Of a stretch of DNA of 10,427 nucleotides, positions 1 through 7,178 are shown piece by piece. Source of the DNA: Paenibacillus sp. (lineage in GTDB: Bacteria > Bacillota > Bacilli > Paenibacillales > Paenibacillaceae); NCBI GenBank assembly GCA_003529225.1, contig DOJM01000312.1, positions 5,986-16,412 on the forward strand. Direction: 5' to 3'. Position 1 is the first letter of the stretch. The number at the start of each line of letters is the position of its first letter. Made by a program: the position numbers and the translations under genes. The notes under the pieces are model-generated. The model did not search any database and was not told the origin of the DNA. It saw only the letters and a program-made list of their open reading frames with translations.

Positions 1-963
1 GATACCCTAACCATGGGAGAGTTTATTGCCCAGTCGCTGATTCCTGATTCCATCATACTGACTTTGATCATTATTCTGGAATTTATCTATAGATGGAAAC
101 CCCTATGGTCCGAGCTAGCGATTACAGTAGCGAGCCATTTATTTGCGCTTCTGTTGATCATCAATCTCAATGATGAACAGTATGTCGTGTCATTAATTAT
201 GCTGCTGCCGCTGCTTGTATCCATGATTTATATGAAGTCTAGTTATATGATAGCCTCTTCTGCTGTTTGTCTACTGTACACGATCATTTTATTCATTAAG
301 GCATCTAATCACGGATACGTACCCATCACCCAAACTATCATTATTGTTCTTATTTTTGCTGCTACTGCTTTAGCAGGCTTTGCAGTCATCGGTCGTGGGC
401 GTGATTTGATGCGATCGCTGGAGAACTCCGTAAAATCAGAACAGGAATTACGCATTCAGAATATAATCATGGACCGCCTATCCAAGATTGATCCTCTGAC
501 GGACCTTTATAATCATAAGACGTTTTATGAATACTTAGGATGGCTGATCGATCATCAGCAGAGTAATCCATTTCCGATGCAGCTAGCCGTTATGGACATC
601 GACAACTTCAAAAAAGTAAATGATTCCTATGGGCACTCCGTTGGAGATATCGTATTGCAAAAGGTTGCAGCGATCCTCCTCGAGCATGTCGGACCTGATG
701 ATTTCGCGGCTCGCTTTGGCGGAGAAGAATTTGTCGTCATTCTGACTTCTAAAAACCTTGATCATTCTCATGAGATTATGAAGCATATTCTAACGTCCAT
801 CTCCGATACCCCTTTTCCGGAAATGAACGGTAAAAGCGTAACCGTCAGTATCGGTATGCACGATTTCGCAGGTTCAGATTCCAAGAACTCTACATTTCAG
901 AAGGCAGATGATGCACTTTACGAAGCTAAGAATACGGGGAAGAACAAAATCGTAATCAGCTAA
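1..963 (+). CDS. Membrane-anchored diguanylate cyclase (GGDEF), 5' end probably outside window
   Basis: This gene makes c-di-GMP from two GTP at the inner face of the membrane. Counting from the ATG at 13, residues about 12-128 contain at least five hydrophobic segments with no recognisable extracellular domain. A short linker helix (about 130-157) follows, then a GGDEF domain (about 158-316). Visible hallmarks are DPLTDLYN (160-167), the metal-binding MDIDNFKKVND region (194-204), the active-site GGEEF (236-240) and the C-terminal ADDALYEAKNTGKNKI helix. The inhibitory RxxD I-site is degenerate: the Arg position is G227 (GPDD), so product inhibition through that site is unlikely. The frame is open to base 1 and no Shine-Dalgarno sequence lies in the 12 bases before the ATG, so translation probably starts upstream. 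The gene converges on the GGDEF-EAL gene to its right. The membrane sensor's ligand cannot be told. Confidence 0.9.
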   Translation, partial: DTLTMGEFIAQSLIPDSIILTLIIILEFIYRWKPLWSELAITVASHLFALLLIINLNDEQYVVSLIMLLPLLVSMIYMKSSYMIASSAVCLLYTIILFIKASNHGYVPITQTIIIVLIFAATALAGFAVIGRGRDLMRSLENSVKSEQELRIQNIIMDRLSKIDPLTDLYNHKTFYEYLGWLIDHQQSNPFPMQLAVMDIDNFKKVNDSYGHSVGDIVLQKVAAILLEHVGPDDFAARFGGEEFVVILTSKNLDHSHEIMKHILTSISDTPFPEMNGKSVTVSIGMHDFAGSDSKNSTFQKADDALYEAKNTGKNKIVIS

Positions 964-970
964 AGACATA

Positions 971-1008
971 ACAAATAAGCCCACGGATCTTTTCACGGGC
1001 TTGTTTGT
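971..1008. terminator. Shared bidirectional terminator between convergent c-di-GMP genes
   Basis: Arms ACAAATAAGCCC (971-982) and GGGCTTGTTTGT (997-1008) form a 12-bp stem with one G-U pair around a 14-nt loop. It starts 8 bases after the stop of the left cyclase and 24 bases past the stop of the minus-strand gene. U-richness is modest on both sides, because the stem itself supplies the T-rich end, so efficiency is uncertain. Confidence 0.7.
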
Positions 1009-1031
1009 GTTCATCTGTTTGAATCTGACTG

Positions 1032-4000
1032 CTATATCCCATAGCGCCTCTGTGTTTCCAAAAGCTCTACGACTGCCTGCTTTGGCACAGGTCTGCTAAT
1101 CAGGTAGCCTTGAACCTTGTCGCAGCCTAATTGCTTCAGTAGATCCATCTGAATAACCTCTTCCACACCCTCTGCTACAACTTTTAGTCCCATATTATGC
1201 CCCAACTGTATAATGGACTGCACAAAAGACTGGCTGTTAGCTTTTTCTGAGAGTGAATCAATAAAAGTTTTATCCATCTTGAGCGTTGAAATCGGCAATT
1301 GCTGCAAATAGCTAAGTGATGAGTAACCCGTTCCGAAATCATCCAAGGCGATACTAATGCCCTTAGATTTAAGAAACTGTAGCTTACCCAGAATACTCTC
1401 AAATGATTTCATAAAAATAGACTCCGTGATTTCCAGCTCAAGACAGCTTGGATTTAGGCCACTTACTACCAGACTATCCTGTACCATCTCGATAAAGTCG
1501 TTCTGAAATAGCTGAATAATCGAAATGTTGACCGATATTTTATAAGGAACACCTGTAAGATCTTGAATACCTTTCATAAAGATGCAAGATTCGCGAAGCA
1601 CCCATTCACCAATATCGATGATCAGTCTGGAATCCTCAGCAATTTTTATAAAAGAAAGTGGAGATACAGAACCAAGCGAGGGGCTGTTCCAACGAATTAA
1701 TGCCTCAAAACCTGAGATGAATCCGGAATGGATATCCAACTGTGGCTGATAGTACATTTCAAATTCACTGTTGTTCATAGCACTGCGCAAATGCTTCTCT
1801 ATATTCATTCGTTCATTAAACGCTGTATGCATCGATTTGTCATAGACTACATAAGTTCCCTTGCCATCCTCTTTAGCACGGTACATCGCCACATCCGCAT
1901 TACTCAAAATTTGTTCGGCCGTCTCTCCATCCTCTGGATAAAAGGAAATCCCTATGCTTAACGAGACGTACAGATTGCTCTCGCCGATCAAAAAGGAGTG
2001 CCTGAACGCTCTCATTATACGCTCTGCCAGATTCAATACAGCCTCACGGTCCTCTGTATCCTTAATAAAAATAACAAATTCATCTCCGCCTAGCCGTGAG
2101 AGCATATCTCCTTCCCGCATCAGTGACTGCAATCTCTCACTTGCCTTCCGGATGAGTACATCCCCGGATTTATGACCTAAGGTATCGTTGATGTATTTGA
2201 AATTATCTGAATCTAGAAACAGTAGTGCGAATTTTCCGCCCGGATGCTTTAGATACTTCTCCATGGTCTCCAGCAGACATAAACGGTTAGGCAGATTACT
2301 GAGCGCATCCACATAAGCCAGACGATGCATATGTTTCTGATTGTCTAGAAGCATATTATATTGCACTAGAAGCTCCTGTTGAGTGGTCGTGAGCTGCTCA
2401 TAGGTCGCCCCAAGTTCTTGGTAGCTATTGCTCAGTTTAAGCTCTGCTTGCTTCCGCTCACTGACATCAATCAAGGAGCCCATGAATAATAGAACTTCAT
2501 CCTTTGGATTAACGGTAGCCTTCCCCCTAACTTCAAACCACACGATCTGATTATCTTTGGTAATCATGCGGAACTCCGTTTCGAAAATAGGTGTAACACC
2601 CTCCAGGTGATCATGTTTAAGCTTACGGGTTGAAGCAATGTCATCAGGATGAACAATACTAAACGCTCCATCTTCAAATGAGTTGATTTCATCCTTCCTG
2701 TAGCCCATGAGTTCATACCATCGATCGGATAAATTAAAACGTCTCGCCTCCAAATCAAACTCCCACATATATGCACCAGAGCCTTCTGTGGTGAGCCGGA
2801 AACGCCGTTCACTGATTTGGAGCTTATTAAATTGTTCCTGCAGATCAACTTCAGTCGCTGACAACTCTTCGTAAGTATTTTCCAATTCCCTATAACTTAG
2901 CTGTAGCCTCAGCTCATTCTGTTTACGATTATCGATATCCACACCTACAAGTACAAAGATATCGGTTGCCTGCTTATCGAGTCCTTTTAATAATGCTGTC
3001 CGAAATGAGAAATATCGCGCTTCAGGTGAATGGTCTGGGAGCTTAAGTTCTACATTGCTAACATACTCGAGTCGTATCGCTCGCATCAGAAGATCCCGGA
3101 TAGCAGCCGTACTACCTTTCAGTCCATCAATATCCTCAATATTTACTCCCAGTACCTCTTTTTCACTTAAACCCGTCATCCGCTCAGCGAACTTGTTAAA
3201 CCGCACTACCTTTTTATCTGCCTGCACCGCCCAAACCACCATACCACTATGCTCTATAACATCCTCAAAAAATTGATGCTCAGAATAAACAGCACGCCGT
3301 AAACGGTTATTATACAATTTCAGCAGAATTAAACTAAGAATAAGAAGACAGAATAGAACGATTGCTCCGTATACCAATCTCTTGTGGATCATGCCTTTAT
3401 AATAATCAGAATGAGCGAAGAAATGGTTCTGATACAATTCTTCAAAAGCACCCGAATCCTGCAATTCTTCCAATCTTTCGTTGATATAAGAAACTAACTC
3501 CGGGGTGAACTTATTGATTGCAAAAGCTACATCCCTGGGGTAAAGATCGCCGATTTCCTTTATAATACTATCCGTCTTCTCTTGTTCAACGAGCAGATAA
3601 TCGACCACCCCCTGATTCTCAAATAGAAGGTCGATCTCCCCTTTATCTAAAGCCTCCAAGGCTTCAGGAATCGTTGCATATTCTACGTAATCATTAATTC
3701 CCAGCTTCCCGTTCAGTACTGTTTCAGAATACTGCCCGTTTCCTAGACCTATCTTATACTTTTGCAACGTGTTTAAATCGATCTCACCCTTAAGCCCTCG
3801 CCTTACGTAGATGGAAATATAGCTTTTGAAAACAGGTTCTGAAAATAACAACTCTTGTTTTCGTCTTTCGGTTATTGCCATTAGACCCGCAGTTTCGATA
3901 TCTCCCTGAATGAGCCGACTATACACATCAGGCCACTTCCCTGTACTGTAATGGACGTCGTAATCCTGCTTCTCAAAGATCATACTACTCAATTCCATAT

Positions 4001-4154
4001 CAAAACCTGTTATGTACCCATCTTTAACATATTTATAAGGTGGATATTCCAGCTCTACTTGGTATTCAATCTCCTTTCTTTCGGCGTGAATGGCAGTAGG
4101 AGGTAAGAGCATATACAGAATGCTAATCAGAAGCAACAGTTTGCACTGCTTCAT
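1032..4154 (-). CDS. Solute-binding/PAS/PAS/GGDEF/EAL c-di-GMP receptor enzyme
   Basis: A 1040-residue transmembrane sensor coupling an extracellular small molecule to c-di-GMP turnover. Order: signal peptide (1-24); family-3 periplasmic-binding domain (about 28-246; PPYKY, GFDMELSSMIF, ITERRKQELLFSEPVF); one membrane helix (about 258-280); PAS (about 290-410); PAS_3-type PAS (about 450-570); GGDEF (about 612-775); EAL (about 782-1040). The cyclase half has GGDEF at 689-693 and an intact RxxD I-site (R680, D683). The phosphodiesterase half keeps the expected catalytic set: E817 of EAL, N876, E908 and E911, D938-D939 in DDFGTGYS, K959, E995 and Q1015. Both halves could therefore be active. The helix leaving each PAS domain is a duplicated sequence. 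The binding domain resembles amino-acid sensors, but a Glu (E179) sits where the amine-contacting Asp is usual. The ATG at 4154 is preceded by AAAAGGGGG at 8 bases. The gene is monocistronic. Confidence 0.95.
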   Translation of the reverse strand: MKQCKLLLLISILYMLLPPTAIHAERKEIEYQVELEYPPYKYVKDGYITGFDMELSSMIFEKQDYDVHYSTGKWPDVYSRLIQGDIETAGLMAITERRKQELLFSEPVFKSYISIYVRRGLKGEIDLNTLQKYKIGLGNGQYSETVLNGKLGINDYVEYATIPEALEALDKGEIDLLFENQGVVDYLLVEQEKTDSIIKEIGDLYPRDVAFAINKFTPELVSYINERLEELQDSGAFEELYQNHFFAHSDYYKGMIHKRLVYGAIVLFCLLILSLILLKLYNNRLRRAVYSEHQFFEDVIEHSGMVVWAVQADKKVVRFNKFAERMTGLSEKEVLGVNIEDIDGLKGSTAAIRDLLMRAIRLEYVSNVELKLPDHSPEARYFSFRTALLKGLDKQATDIFVLVGVDIDNRKQNELRLQLSYRELENTYEELSATEVDLQEQFNKLQISERRFRLTTEGSGAYMWEFDLEARRFNLSDRWYELMGYRKDEINSFEDGAFSIVHPDDIASTRKLKHDHLEGVTPIFETEFRMITKDNQIVWFEVRGKATVNPKDEVLLFMGSLIDVSERKQAELKLSNSYQELGATYEQLTTTQQELLVQYNMLLDNQKHMHRLAYVDALSNLPNRLCLLETMEKYLKHPGGKFALLFLDSDNFKYINDTLGHKSGDVLIRKASERLQSLMREGDMLSRLGGDEFVIFIKDTEDREAVLNLAERIMRAFRHSFLIGESNLYVSLSIGISFYPEDGETAEQILSNADVAMYRAKEDGKGTYVVYDKSMHTAFNERMNIEKHLRSAMNNSEFEMYYQPQLDIHSGFISGFEALIRWNSPSLGSVSPLSFIKIAEDSRLIIDIGEWVLRESCIFMKGIQDLTGVPYKISVNISIIQLFQNDFIEMVQDSLVVSGLNPSCLELEITESIFMKSFESILGKLQFLKSKGISIALDDFGTGYSSLSYLQQLPISTLKMDKTFIDSLSEKANSQSFVQSIIQLGHNMGLKVVAEGVEEVIQMDLLKQLGCDKVQGYLISRPVPKQAVVELLETQRRYGI

Positions 4155-4170
4155 CGTTCATTCCCCCTTT

Positions 4171-4188
4171 TTACTGAATTTACAGTAA
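4171..4188. repeat. Perfect 6-bp dyad in the leader of the GGDEF-EAL gene
   Basis: TTACTG (4171-4176) and CAGTAA (4183-4188) are perfect inverted arms around AATTTA, lying directly upstream of the minus-strand Shine-Dalgarno (4163-4170). It could be a small operator or an mRNA hairpin touching the ribosome site. Just beyond it on the minus strand, TATAAT (4197-4202) and TTGACA (4215-4220) occur only 12 bp apart, too close for a standard sigma-A pair. The exact promoter is therefore unassigned. Confidence 0.4.
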
Positions 4189-4369
4189 TATCCTTAATTA
4201 TATTCGACAAAATATGTCAATACCCCTGCTATTTCCGTCCTCGTCACACAATATACGCAAATCCCATCGATACCCCCTTCCCTTTGCAAATTATATAAAA
4301 TTAGGGATGCTACATTTTTATATTGCTTTTTAGATGGAAAATGTGGATAATAGCAATAATGATACAAGT

Positions 4370-4389
4370 TGATAATGATTATCATTATT
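4370..4389 (+). promoter_or_regulatory. Fur box (iron-responsive operator)
   Basis: Bases 4370-4384 read TGATAATGATTATCA, the exact 7-1-7 inverted repeat bound by Fur in Bacillus. The 19-mer from 4371 matches the classical GATAATGATTATCATTATC consensus at 18 of 19 positions. It ends 56 bases before the start of the 47-codon ORF. It is over 200 bases from the divergent GGDEF-EAL start, so the small ORF is the likely target. Known Fur biology predicts repression with iron and induction on starvation. I could not assign -35 and -10 elements with confidence: TTGATA at 4369 overlaps the box, and TATATT at 4415 is a possible -10. Confidence 0.88.
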
Positions 4390-4445
4390 AAATAAGTTAT
4401 TGATTTCACTTTACTATATTTAAGTTAAAAGGAGACTGATCACCC

Positions 4446-4589
4446 ATGAACGTTACCTCTACCCGAACAACACTACAGGTTGACGATTATCTGGATCTGC
4501 TCAATCTTGCCGTTAAAGTTGGAGATTTAAAATGGCAAAAAGAAATTAAATTCAAATTGCAATACATTCTCTGTCTGCCGACAAGATAA
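4446..4589 (+). CDS. 47-residue Fur-controlled small protein of unknown function
   Basis: The ATG at 4446 follows AAAAGGAG (4427-4434), a strong Shine-Dalgarno with a slightly long 11-base gap, and the frame closes with TAA. A Fur box lies upstream and a perfect terminator begins 13 bases after the stop, so this is a self-contained transcription unit. The product has no signal peptide or membrane segment. A polar, Thr-rich N-terminus (1-12) leads into a predicted amphipathic helical stretch (about 13-42, DDYLDLLNLAVKVGD then LKWQKEIKFKLQYI), with a single Cys at 43. By my count it has seven basic and five acidic residues, so it is weakly basic. The AxxxGDxxWxxE spacing loosely recalls IDEAL-type short helical domains of Bacilli. 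I do not recognise the family. Bacillus Fur induces small proteins (FbpA, FbpB, FbpC) that help an iron-sparing small RNA. A similar job is possible but is only an analogy. Confidence 0.8.
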   Translation: MNVTSTRTTLQVDDYLDLLNLAVKVGDLKWQKEIKFKLQYILCLPTR

Positions 4590-4602
4590 CCTCTGCATAT
4601 TC

Positions 4603-4635
4603 GCCGCATTCCTTTTCAGGAATGCGGCTTTTTTT
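4603..4635 (+). terminator. Intrinsic terminator of the Fur-controlled small gene
   Basis: GCCGCATTCC (4603-4612) pairs perfectly with GGAATGCGGC (4619-4628) around TTTTCA, followed by seven T residues (4629-4635). This is a textbook Rho-independent terminator. It isolates the 47-codon unit from the TPM gene downstream and caps a transcript of roughly 200-250 nt. Confidence 0.95.
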
Positions 4636-4758
4636 GCTGATACGATCCGGGGCCATGTAAGAATAGGAGAACTCCGGGTCACGTGAGGTTTAATGATATA
4701 GTATAATTATCAGCATAATATATTGAATACAAAGTCCTTCAGATTGGAGCGTGTCAGC

Positions 4759-7077
4759 TTGAAAAAGTATATAGCTTTATTCTTATTGATCAGCGTGTTA
4801 TGGATACCCGGTGCATATGCCGCCGAAATCCCTGCTCAACAGGGATTAGTAACCGATACAGCTGGAATGTTTAGTTCCGCAGAAGCGACGTCCATTTCTG
4901 CTGCTGCCACTGGAGATCTCGTTACTATGCATGTACTCACCGTAGATTCCTTAAACGGCACTCCGGCCGATAAATACGCCGAGGATACTTACGCCTCATG
5001 GGGACTGTCCACACGCGATATTCTCTTGCTGATCTCCGCTGGCGATCAGTCCATTGAACTTAATTTTAACAATCCTGGCTTTCAAACCTCGTTAAATGCC
5101 TGGTCTCAAAATCAGGGAGGGAACTCAGGAAGTGCTGCCATTACAGCGCTGCTTGATACTTATTTCATCCCTTATGCCAGAGAAGGAGACTTCGCTGGAG
5201 GGACAAACGCTTTAATTAAAGCGGTCCATTCCATCGGGGAGAGTACCGGAAATGCTGGAGGAAGTGCAGGTAGTGGCAGCGCAGTTGGCAGTACGGACAG
5301 TAGTAAAGGGAAAGGAACATCCGGCAATCCAGTTACCTCAGTCAGTACCGGAAGCCGCTCCAGTAGCTCCATGTTTACGATTGCCGCCATTCTCATCGGA
5401 ATCGTACTAATACTACTTGTACTATTCATAGTGATCACAGGCCTGCGCCGACGCAAACAACTAAGCGAGCAACAGGAGCAGTTATCTAATTTGCTAGTCC
5501 AAGCGAATCGGGCACTGGAGTCATTAAAGCCATTTCAGGGGATCGTTCAGGGGAAAACCGAGGTGCTGGTAGAAGGCATTTCAAAACGACTGTCTGCAAA
5601 GCTCGTTGAAATCTCTTCTTTTCAAAGTGATGGGCACGGTGTACAGCCACCCTTCTATCGTTTGACTGCCCTTAAGGCGGCCGTGGAACAATCACAGCAG
5701 ACAGAGGCCTCCTTCCGCGCAGCGCTTGAGGAGGAAGAGAAGAACATCGCTGTCATCAGGGAAGCAGATCGCAATGTTAAACAGCGTATTACAGAACTGA
5801 AAGAGGATACGCCAGAGCTTGAAGAACAGCTACAAGGTGCAGTTAAAGAAACTGGCTATGCACTCCAAGAAATTGTAGAAGAGCTTAAGGAGCTTGCCGA
5901 GGAGACCTCTAAGGCAGATCAATTGGAGCTTTTTGACCCTATTGCTGCACAAGAAATTACCGAGGATGCACAAGAACGCCAAGAAAAGATCGAACAAGAC
6001 CTGAAGGATATCGATCTCTACGATGATAAGCTAAACCATTTCCCTACGGTATTAGCTGCAGCCCGTGCGAAAATCACAAACATCATCGAGCAGAATTCAC
6101 TCCACAACATGAAGGTAAAACCATTTGACGTTCTGGAACAAGCCCGCGCAGAATCGCTGACGCTTGAAGCGCCGCTGCGTGTTGGAGATATGGATGAGGT
6201 GCGTAAGATTGGCGCTACTCTTGACCTTCTCCTGGATGAGGCTGTTACTATGACAGAACAACAAGCACTCCTTCGGCAGAACAACCGCAGAGATTTAGAG
6301 ACATTCCGCACCGAATGGAGCCAATTAAAACAGCGGCGTGACGGACTGCAAAGCCGGATTACCGAAGCACGTATGTATTTTGAAGAACAACACGTGTCAA
6401 CAGTGGAAAACATCCTTACAGAGTGGAGCACACGCCTTCGGGAAGGTGCTAGTGAAGTGGCGCAGATTGAGAATTGGACCAGTGATGAGCGCGGCGAATA
6501 TGATAAGGCCCACAATGCGCTTGAGCAACTGCTAGCTTTACTGGATGAGGCTGCAAGACAGTTCGATGGTATCTCAGAAAGTCTAAATGCACTTCATGAA
6601 AGACTAGATAAGGTCACTCACCTCTTTTCCGAAGGGCAAAGCCGGGTGGAAACGAACCAGCGAATGCTGCATAGCAGAGGGTTATCTTCTAGAATTGGCT
6701 TCGAGCTATCCTTACTGCCGGAATACAGTGCACTGGAACATCGCCTGGCATCCCGGCCTTATAATCTTGAGGAACTGGAATCCCTTGGCCGTTCTTATGA
6801 TTCACAAATCACTTCCTTTGTGAATGAAGCAAACCGACTCGTTCGTCAGAAGGAAGAAGAAGAACGACTATCTCAATTAGCTATGATGAGAGAACAGCAA
6901 CGTCGAGCGCAGGCTCGCAAACGAATGTCCTCTGGCCCACCTTCATCCGGTGGAGGACGCTCCTCCGGTGGCTCCTCCTGGGGTGGAGGCGGCAGCGGTG
7001 GCAGATCCTCCGGCGGCTCTTCTTGGGGCGGCGGAGGGAAGTCCGGCCGAAATTCATCAGGCGGATCCAAGTGGTAG
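4759..7077 (+). CDS. TPM-domain membrane protein with long cytoplasmic coiled coil and Gly/Ser/Trp tail
   Basis: I place the start at TTG 4759 because GGAG (4746-4749) sits 9 bases before it and it yields a clean signal peptide (MKKYIALFLL to about residue 21, cleavage near AYA|AE). An in-frame TTG at 4723 has no ribosome site. The product is 772 residues. Order: exported TPM (YgcG-like) domain (about 28-160; VTDTAGMFSS, YAEDTYASWGLSTRDILLLIS); Gly/Ser linker (162-203); membrane helix (about 205-228) followed by RRRK; about 480 mostly helical, Glu/Gln-rich residues with coiled-coil character; a final 50-residue tail with two copies of GRSSGGSSWGGGG, ending in Trp. Typical TPM proteins are much shorter, so the inserted coiled-coil section is the unusual part; its look recalls EzrA-type scaffolds. 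TPM proteins have been linked to envelope maintenance and photosystem repair. The role here is unknown. TATAAT at 4702-4707 may be its -10, without a good -35. Confidence 0.9.
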   Translation: MKKYIALFLLISVLWIPGAYAAEIPAQQGLVTDTAGMFSSAEATSISAAATGDLVTMHVLTVDSLNGTPADKYAEDTYASWGLSTRDILLLISAGDQSIELNFNNPGFQTSLNAWSQNQGGNSGSAAITALLDTYFIPYAREGDFAGGTNALIKAVHSIGESTGNAGGSAGSGSAVGSTDSSKGKGTSGNPVTSVSTGSRSSSSMFTIAAILIGIVLILLVLFIVITGLRRRKQLSEQQEQLSNLLVQANRALESLKPFQGIVQGKTEVLVEGISKRLSAKLVEISSFQSDGHGVQPPFYRLTALKAAVEQSQQTEASFRAALEEEEKNIAVIREADRNVKQRITELKEDTPELEEQLQGAVKETGYALQEIVEELKELAEETSKADQLELFDPIAAQEITEDAQERQEKIEQDLKDIDLYDDKLNHFPTVLAAARAKITNIIEQNSLHNMKVKPFDVLEQARAESLTLEAPLRVGDMDEVRKIGATLDLLLDEAVTMTEQQALLRQNNRRDLETFRTEWSQLKQRRDGLQSRITEARMYFEEQHVSTVENILTEWSTRLREGASEVAQIENWTSDERGEYDKAHNALEQLLALLDEAARQFDGISESLNALHERLDKVTHLFSEGQSRVETNQRMLHSRGLSSRIGFELSLLPEYSALEHRLASRPYNLEELESLGRSYDSQITSFVNEANRLVRQKEEEERLSQLAMMREQQRRAQARKRMSSGPPSSGGGRSSGGSSWGGGGSGGRSSGGSSWGGGGKSGRNSSGGSKW
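6955..7038 (+). repeat. Two 39-bp in-frame repeats encoding GRSSGGSSWGGGG
   Basis: Copies at 6955-6993 and 7000-7038, separated by two codons, encode the same 13 residues but differ at several synonymous third positions. The protein repeat is therefore kept by selection or is old, and is not a fresh slippage event. A related partial copy (SSGGSKW) ends the protein. Confidence 0.85.
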
Positions 7078-7090
7078 ACTATCTCCAAAC

Positions 7091-7129
7091 AAAAGACTCT
7101 TCCAGCCTGCTTGGGCGGAAGAGTCTTTT
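7091..7129. terminator. Shared bidirectional terminator between TPM and kinase genes
   Basis: AAAAGACTCTTCC (7091-7103) pairs perfectly with GGAAGAGTCTTTT (7117-7129). The loop can form a few more pairs (GCC/GGC). T-rich ends follow on both strands. It lies 13 bases past the TPM stop and 49 bases past the kinase stop, so it can serve both convergent genes. Confidence 0.92.
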
Positions 7130-7178
7130 ATTATGAATTACTGCTTGCATGACGAAGAAATAGCAAAGACAGGGCCCT

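Noticed and set aside
4194..4409. 71-codon minus-strand ORF across the divergent region
   Set aside because: It overlaps the Fur box and the promoter elements, and has no convincing ribosome site or protein-like composition.
4155..4445. Possible c-di-GMP riboswitch upstream of the GGDEF-EAL gene
   Set aside because: No GEMM-type conserved core or tetraloop-receptor pattern could be seen on either strand, and the leader inferred from the nearest TATAAT is too short.
4723..4758. Longer start (TTG 4723) for the TPM protein
   Set aside because: There is no Shine-Dalgarno before it, and it would add polar residues ahead of a clean signal peptide. TTG 4759 has GGAG at proper spacing.
6018..6515. 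165-codon open frame on the minus strand inside the TPM gene
   Set aside because: It lies wholly antisense to a clear coding region, has no ribosome site or family motif, and its Ser/Arg-rich composition is the usual shadow of a Glu/Leu-rich gene.
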